Shown here one piece after another: positions 58,080 through 64,000 of a DNA stretch of 64,000 nt (the stretch's first letter is position 1; each line of letters starts with the position of its first letter). Source of the stretch: Symsagittifera roscoffensis (lineage: Eukaryota > Xenacoelomorpha > Acoela > Convolutidae); contig NC_087062.1 of NCBI RefSeq assembly GCF_963678635.1, positions 78,185,200 to 78,249,199 of the forward strand, read 5' to 3'. The position numbers and the translations under genes are program-made. The notes beneath the pieces were generated by a model, which saw only the letters and a list, made by a program, of their open reading frames with translations, was not told where the DNA came from and searched no databases.

Positions 58080-58692
58080 GACTACTGATAACAATAACAC
58101 AGCACAATAAATTCCAAAAGTTTCACTTAAATAGTGACCACGAATCGTTGTATGTTATCACAGTACAGTGTGTATAGAATTTATTCACAATAGTCGATTA
58201 TTAGTTTTAAGATATTAAGCTAGCACAGTATGATGATATCAATTTATTTAGAAGATAGTGTTTTCACTACCCAATCAAAGACAGATATTTTTGATTTAAA
58301 ACCAAAATAAAGAAAAATAAGAATATTTTCAATGAAAAACGTATGTGTTTTGTACTTCAGTCAGTCGCAATGTAATAGTCGAACTTGTTTCTAAAGAAAG
58401 AGCTTTCCCTGCTTGGTGCTGCACCAAACAGACAAAACGTGAAGGCAGTAATTTTCTCAAGTGAGCGTCTATTGCACCCACCGAGTCCTGTGTTACCTCT
58501 CTGTCTTCGGATTGCCCGAGCTAGACCTACTAAAATCCTCAAGGCAATCACTTTTCCAAGAAACGATTTGGATTTCAAATCAGTGACAAACTCTTTTTCA
58601 ATTTCGATGTCGCGCAAATCCGAGTTTAGACCTGTTTTGTTTTGGTCTGGTCTTTTACAAAGGCAAATTACCAGTGCAGTCATTGGTTTCTA
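58080..58692. other. Gap upstream of the Gypsy gag
   Basis: It should hold the 5' leader and perhaps the 5' LTR of the minus-strand element. A 108-codon minus-strand frame (58683-58357, with LARAIRRQRGNTGLGGCN) has a basic, coding-like look but matches nothing I know. No primer-binding site could be identified with certainty. Confidence 0.3.
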
Positions 58693-60083
58693 GCCTGTCT
58701 CTTGATAACCTATAACCTTTCACTATTTTCTGTTCTTCTGTCTACTTAAGTCTTAACAAAATAGTACCCCTCCAGATTGGCAAAAACAGGACCCCTCCGG
58801 ATTGCCAAAAACAAGGCCCCTCCGGATTAGCAAAAACAGTACCACTCCGGATTGGCAAAAACAAGACCCCTCCGGATTGGCAAAAATAGTACCCCTCCGG
58901 ATTGGCAAAAATAGTACCCCTCCGGATTGGCAAAATTGGGACCCTTCCGGATTGGCAAAATTGGTACACTTCCGGATTGGCAAAATTAAGACCCATCCGG
59001 ATTGGCAAAATAAGACCCCTCCGGATTGGCAAAATTGGGACCCTTCCGGATTGGGACCCCTCCGGGTTTGTAAAAGTAGCTTCACAGAGACTTTCAAAGT
59101 TTTCACCCGATACCCTTCCGGATAAGTTCTCCGATGCTATTATGCTGTTTGAACTAACTAGGAAGGGTGTATTATCTTTCCCAAGACCCTTCCGGATTGA
59201 AGCTAAGCCTCTTATTTGACAATTCACCTTAAATGTGAAGGGTCTGATCACTAGCCTAGTTTCGACTCGACTATGGTTTTCTGGTTTACTTAGCCTTCCC
59301 TTTTTGTCTAAAACTGCGTAAAATTGCCCTTTTCAACCGTTACTACCCTTTGGTAGGGGTGTAAGGGCTTTCCAAAAAAATAATTATAAAACGTGAAGGG
59401 TCTACCTTCCCGAATTAGTGAGTTTGCAAAAAACAATCTTTAAGAAATTTCACGCTTTTCTTTTTTGATTAATTAATGTTTTAATGGATAAGCTCACCTA
59501 ATTTCTAATCTAATGGTACCAAGTTGAACTAGATCTGTCCAGTAGTTCCAAAGTTGCCTATTTTTTTCTAGTTCAGTGCACAAAATTTAATCTAAAAAGT
59601 TTCAGCTGAAAAAATTTGCCAAAAACAATGCTATTTGGACCATTCCGGATTGATGAATCCACTAAATCAAACACGTTAAGTTCGATTTCACTGTAACCCG
59701 GAAGGATATTGGCAAACAGATTTCAAAACCTGTCAATTCACTAGTGAACGTTGTCCGAACAATAATTTTAGTGTCCTAACTCAAAGTTTTTAAAAACTTT
59801 TCCTATTTTGTAGCATTTTCAAAAATGAAGAAAATTCGGTTTTTGGTAACCAATTAGTTCCAACCACTTCCGAACTAAACTTAACCGGTTCTACCCATTA
59901 TACTAGTACAGTTACGATGTAACTCACTATTTTAGCGCTTTTTTCCGTTTCAAAAAATATCGACATCTCAAAGAACGCAATTTTTGGGGGGATCAAAATA
60001 TCGCTATTTTGACCCTAAAAACCGGTCCGCTTACTGTGTTTTTCACTGAAAAACGATATAGGAGTATTAATATAGGCTGTATA
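58693..60083. repeat. Direct repeat, copy 1
   Basis: It matches 62609-64000 in the same orientation with an offset of about 3917 bases and only scattered differences. It starts at 'GCCTGTCTCTT' in both. Copy 2 runs off the window, so the repeat is longer than 1.39 kb. It includes the 13-unit minisatellite at 58761-59075 and further TCCGGATTG sites. No gene is visible; open frames inside the minisatellite come from its 24-base period. Confidence 0.92.
58761..59075. repeat. Minisatellite, 13 units of about 24 bp (copy 1)
   Basis: Units of the type 'ACCCCTCCGGATTGGCAAAA' plus a short variable spacer such as 'ATAGT', 'TTGGG' or 'ACAAG'. The TCCGGA core is palindromic and constant, while the spacer varies. 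The period near 24 keeps several frames open, giving low-complexity peptides such as FANPEGSQFCQSGGVLF; these are not proteins. Confidence 0.95.
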
Positions 60084-61633
60084 GATGATAATACTAGTAA
60101 TACTATACCCATACGGGTTTTTTCAATCTCCAAATTAAGGTGGTTAACTCGGAAATTCGCAGTTCGGTGAAGGGTCACTACAGTGCAGTCATTGTCGAGC
60201 TCCCCACAGAGTAATATCTTACTTTTTGTACCAAAAGGGATACAAAGATTTTAACGATACCCAACAGTCGATTGTTGTGTCCTTGAGCCCCTTCTTGTCT
60301 TCCTTGAACTGCTTGCCGGATCAGTCTTCTTCTCTAATCCCGAGACCCTTCCGGATTGAGCGCAAATTAGCATTAACGTGCTTAAAAACTCAAATAACCC
60401 TACAGTACAAACACCACAAACGGGCCACAAAATTGATCGTAAAGATGCTGACTGATTTAAATGCCTGTAACAACAATATATCTAACAACAAAAAATGGGA
60501 CGGGAGGGTCGGATCACATCTCGTCTGTGGGGATAATTTCTACTGATTTTATACTTTTTTTAATGTTTTTGTTTTTTTTTCGGTTATTTTTTATGTTTTT
60601 TCTTTTTCTTAGGTACTATACTAATTTTTGTTTGTTTTTTTGTATATCTTCAAGTGTTTTTGTTCACAAACCTCTCAGGGGACGACGGGACGGCCAATCG
60701 CCCACCCTTCCTGGCTCGTGAATTTTTGGTCCTAACTAGGTTAAAAAACTTTTCACGGGAATCCGGAAGGCTTCCGCGTTCCGAACTACCCTTCCGCCTG
60801 GTGGTTAGGGCGTTGTTTTGAGCATCCGCTCGGCATGGAGTGCTCGTTAACGGTTCTGCCGTTCATGATGTAAAAAAAAACACCCAGGAGCGCCATAAAA
60901 ACATCTATGTAACATTCGCCCGGAAGTACATATCGACGAAAAATAAAGCTAGGTTCTAAAACGACTGGCTAGCGTCTAAACACAGCTCCACATGCTTTTC
61001 ACCGTCTCTGCCAAAGCCAGTTCTTTTGGTGGTTTTCCTACCATCGGGTCGACAAAAACGTTACTGTTTCCGGGTTCGGTCAAAACACTCAAATTAACTT
61101 AATTATATGCAAAAATAGTGAGCTCATGGCTGGGTCTCAGTATCCCCAGACCACGAGGTCACTCCTAAAAACAGGGCTACTACTATTTATTATATTACTA
61201 TCGTTTTTGCTCAGTAGATAAAAACCATCATCTCTATCGAAGATGGATCAACTCTTTCCCTCAATCCTTGCTTCTCATTCTCTGAAAATGAATCAGGATG
61301 TTAATTAATTTCAACTCAGGACATGACAGGAAGCTAAAAGTTTGTATAAGACAGTTTGAGTTTTGGGCCCGAGACCCCTCCGGATTCTGGAATTCGGGGA
61401 AATATCACTCCTATTTCTAAAAAAAAACACTTTAATTGCACATCGAAATTAATTTCAATACACAAGTGTATGTCAAATGTTTTCTGTTTTTTTTTCTCTA
61501 TCGATTCATAAGAATATTATAACATTATTAGATACGCATAGTTACAATAACAATAAACAAAACAAAAACTATTACAATTATCGATGATTACTTTTCACCT
61601 GAGAGCTTCAAGGTGGTTTATATATAAATTTTA
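60084..61633. other. Spacer with scattered TCCGGATT sites, no gene
   Basis: It continues the sequence family of the direct repeat, with 'GACCCTTCCGGATTGAGCGC' near 60347, 'AATCCGGAAGG' near 60761 and 'GACCCCTCCGGATTCTGG' near 61373. A stretch at about 60790-60870 has some resemblance to a tRNA A box but no proper B box. The 106-codon plus-strand frame at 60226 has no recognisable domain. Confidence 0.45.
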
Positions 61634-62608
61634 TCATATAAACTTGAAGCTTTTCCATGAAAATTTACCATGAGTTGCCACAGAGGGGTCTTCTTTAAAT
61701 AAAAATAAATAATAATTCTTGAACTTTATCTTTGCTTTTCTGCATGTTAATATGTCCTTAAATTTGACTTTATCATCTGTTAGTTTGTTCCAGATTATGA
61801 CGGACTTTTTAAAGAAGGAATTTTCTATGTATTGCCCATTGTATCTGTCGCCGAAATATAATTTTTTGTTTCTTGTGTTAATATCTATTTGGTGGTTAAC
61901 ATACTCAATGTTATTATAGGCTGGCAATAATTGATGTTGTTTTTCCAAAGTGACATAATATTTTATAGTCCAGAAACATTGCTACTGGCAATATATTGTG
62001 TTTTAGCTTCAAGTCTGAAGATGAGTCGTATTTTGCACGATCGCAGCAAGTTTTTACTGCCCAGCTTAACTGTTTTTCCAGAGATATCATTAGTTTAGCG
62101 GATATTCCACTTAAAAGAATTGCTGGGTAATGCAAATGACTAATTACCAGTGCATGCATTATCAAGAGTCTTGTTTTTACTGGCAATGGCTTTTTGATTG
62201 ATTGAATTGTTTTTATTCCGCATGCCATTTTCCTGAGAATATTTTTGATTTCATCTTGGAATGTGAGAAACTGATCTAAAACTACTCCTGGGTATTTAAC
62301 AATGGTTTTTTTCTCAGTTATTTTATCATCTAGAGTTAAAGTATACTTTTCATCCTTTTTCCTTGAATGTTTTTTGCTGAAAACGATGAGTTCTGTTTTT
62401 TTTTGCATTCAACTGAAGTGAGTGTTTTAAAAATAATTTGACAACAGACTGCAATTGGCTTCGAGTGCTTTAAGAGCTTTTTGTGGATCGTTTTTTTTCT
62501 CACAGAATAGTAATGTATCATCCGCATTTTGAACTATTTTACATGTTTTGTCAATTTGTTTTTTGAGATCGTTAATGTAGAGATTGAATATTAGAGGGCC
62601 AAGGAAAG
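61634..62608 (-). pseudogene. LINE RT fragment, minus strand
   Basis: Minus-strand remains of a CR1/Jockey-type LINE. From 62608 leftward come FLGPLIFNLYINDL, an ADDTLLFCEKKNDPQKAL block (one base off the catalytic F-A-D-D box; here N-A-D-D) and, in the frame 62408-61914, TELIVFSKKHSRKKDEK with the RT thumb. The last frame (61948-61634) holds NNIEYVNHQIDINTRN and SFFKKSVIIWNKL, the usual LINE tail. It is cut off at 62608, in the middle of the RT domain, exactly where copy 2 of the direct repeat starts. Confidence 0.8.
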
Positions 62609-64000
62609 TGCCTGTCTCTTAATAACCTAATATCTTTCACTATTTTCTGTTCTTCTGTCTACTTAAGTCTTAACAAAATAGTACCCCTCCAGATTGGCAA
62701 AAACAGGACCCCTCCGGATTGCCAAAAACAAGGCCCCTCCGGATTAGCAAAAATAGTACCACTCCGGATTGGCAAAAACAAGACCCCTCCGGATTGGCAA
62801 AAATAGTACCCCTCCGGATTGGCAAAAATAGTACCCCTCCGGATTGGCAAAATTGGGACCCTTCCGGATTGGCAAAATTGGGATACTTCCGGATTGGCAA
62901 AATTAAGACCCATCCGGATTGGCAAAATAAGACCCCTTCGGATTGGCAAAATTGGGACCCTTCCGGATTGGGACCCCTCCGGGTTTGTAAAAGTAGCTTC
63001 TCAGAGACTTTCAAAATTTTCACCCGATACCCTTCCGGATAAGTTCTCCGATGCTATTATGCTGTTTGAACTAACTAGGAAGGGTGTATTATCTTTCCCA
63101 AGACCCTTCCGGATTGAAGCTAAGCCTCTTATTTGACAATTCACCTTAAATGTGAAGGGTCTGATCACTAGCCTAGTTTCGACTCGACTATGGTTTTCTG
63201 GTTTACTTAGCCTTCCCTTTTTGTCTAAAACTGCGTAAAATTGCCCTTTTCAACCGTTACTACCCTTTGGTAGGGGTGTAAGGGCTTTCCAAAAAAATAA
63301 TTATAAAACGTGAAGGGTCTACCTTCCCGAATTAGTGAGTTTGCAAAAAAACAATCTTTAAGAAATTTCACGCTTTTCTTTTTTGATTAATTAATGTTTT
63401 AATGGATAAGCTCACCTAATTTCTAATCTAATGGTACCAAGTTGAACTAGGTCTGTCCAGTAGTTGCAAAGTTGCCTATTTTTTTCTAGTTCAGTGCACA
63501 AAATTTAATCTAAAAAGTTTCAGCTGAAAAAATTTGCCAAAAACAATGCTATTTGGACCATTCCGGATTGATGAATCCACTAAATCAAACACGTTAAGTT
63601 CGATTTCACTGTAACCCGGAAGGATATTGGCAAACGGATTTCAAAACCTGTCAATTCACTAGTGAACGTTGTCCGAACAATAATTTTACTGTCCTAACTC
63701 AAAGTTTTTAAAAATTTTTCTTATTTTGTAGCATTTTCAAAAATGAAGAAAATTCGGTTTTTGGTAACCAATTAGTTCCAACCACTTCCGAACTAAACTT
63801 AACCGGTTCTACCCATTATACTAGTACAGTTACGATGTAACTCACTATTATAGCGCTTTTTTCCGTTTCAAAAAATATCGACATCTCAAAAAACGCAATT
63901 TTTGGGGGGATCAAAATATCGCTATTTTGACCCTAAAAACCGGTCCGCTTACTGTGTTTTTCACTGAAAAACGATATAGGAGTATTAATATAGGCTGTAT
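62609..64000. repeat. Direct repeat, copy 2 (runs off the window)
   Basis: Partner of 58693-60083. Its left edge lies inside a LINE RT domain, so this copy was inserted there or the LINE was cut by the rearrangement that brought it. Confidence 0.92.
62678..62992. repeat. Minisatellite, 13 units (copy 2)
   Basis: The same number and order of units as copy 1 with few substitutions, for example CTTCGG in place of CTCCGG in one unit near 62937. Since the unit number has not changed, the duplication is recent, or copy number is stable. Confidence 0.95.

Noticed and set aside
45000-58700. LTRs for the Gypsy element
   Set aside because: I compared the ends and the 49.6-50.1 kb gap by eye and saw no direct repeat. 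The LTRs may be lost or too diverged, so none is annotated.
58742-59251. Open frames of 105-169 codons in several frames over the minisatellite
   Set aside because: They follow the 24-base repeat, occur in both strands and again in copy 2, and give low-complexity peptides only.
60790-60870. tRNA-like stretch (TGGTGGTTAGGGCG and GGTTCTGCCG)
   Set aside because: The A-box resemblance is partial, the B box lacks the GGTTCGANTCC form and I can draw no cloverleaf. A SINE-like piece is possible but not supported.

Overview
The window is AT-rich eukaryotic DNA. A gene with GT-AG introns, a metazoan-type PX-domain AGC kinase, non-LTR and Ty3/Gypsy retrotransposons and Polinton/Maverick-like relics all point to an invertebrate animal. 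I cannot name the species. Only one host gene is confidently intact; almost everything else is decayed mobile DNA and repeats.

Layout. (1) 1.8-3.7 kb, minus strand: broken Polinton-like integrase and a conserved protein that follows it. (2) 4.36-25 kb: a tandem duplication with a period of about 13.6 kb. Each unit starts with a decayed Polinton-like cluster on the minus strand (packaging-type ATPase, a small ORF after it, a conserved 'VLDFEGF' protein and further fragments). A LINE relic, poly-C modules and a hairpin follow. Unit 1 then carries a tandem array (10.15-17.97 kb, repeat about 585 bp); unit 2 keeps only about 1.4 repeats. (3) 25.0-26.8 kb: a longer copy of the same LINE relic. (4) 26.8-34.1 kb: mostly featureless AT-rich DNA with two degenerate repeat fields. 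(5) 34.4-38.5 kb, minus strand: an SGK3-like kinase in four exons, with a second frame-compatible terminal exon downstream and a 59-bp-arm inverted repeat in intron 3. (6) 39.6-45 kb: fold-back elements and a 5'-truncated LINE with a 644-codon open reading frame. (7) 45.9-46.2 kb: a possible C-type-lectin-like exon relic. (8) 46.5-58.0 kb, minus strand: a large frameshifted Ty3/Gypsy element in the order gag, protease, RT, RNase H, integrase, followed by a long extra ORF with an SGNH/GDSL-like region. (9) 58.7-64.0 kb: two copies of a direct repeat of at least 1.39 kb, each with a 13-unit TCCGGATTG minisatellite, around a minus-strand LINE RT fragment.

The parts do not form one pathway. The most notable signals are the two alternative kinase C-termini, the SGNH-like ORF behind the Gypsy pol gene, the shared stop codon in the ATPase P-loop, and a tandem array that still shows the reading frame of a protein fragment.
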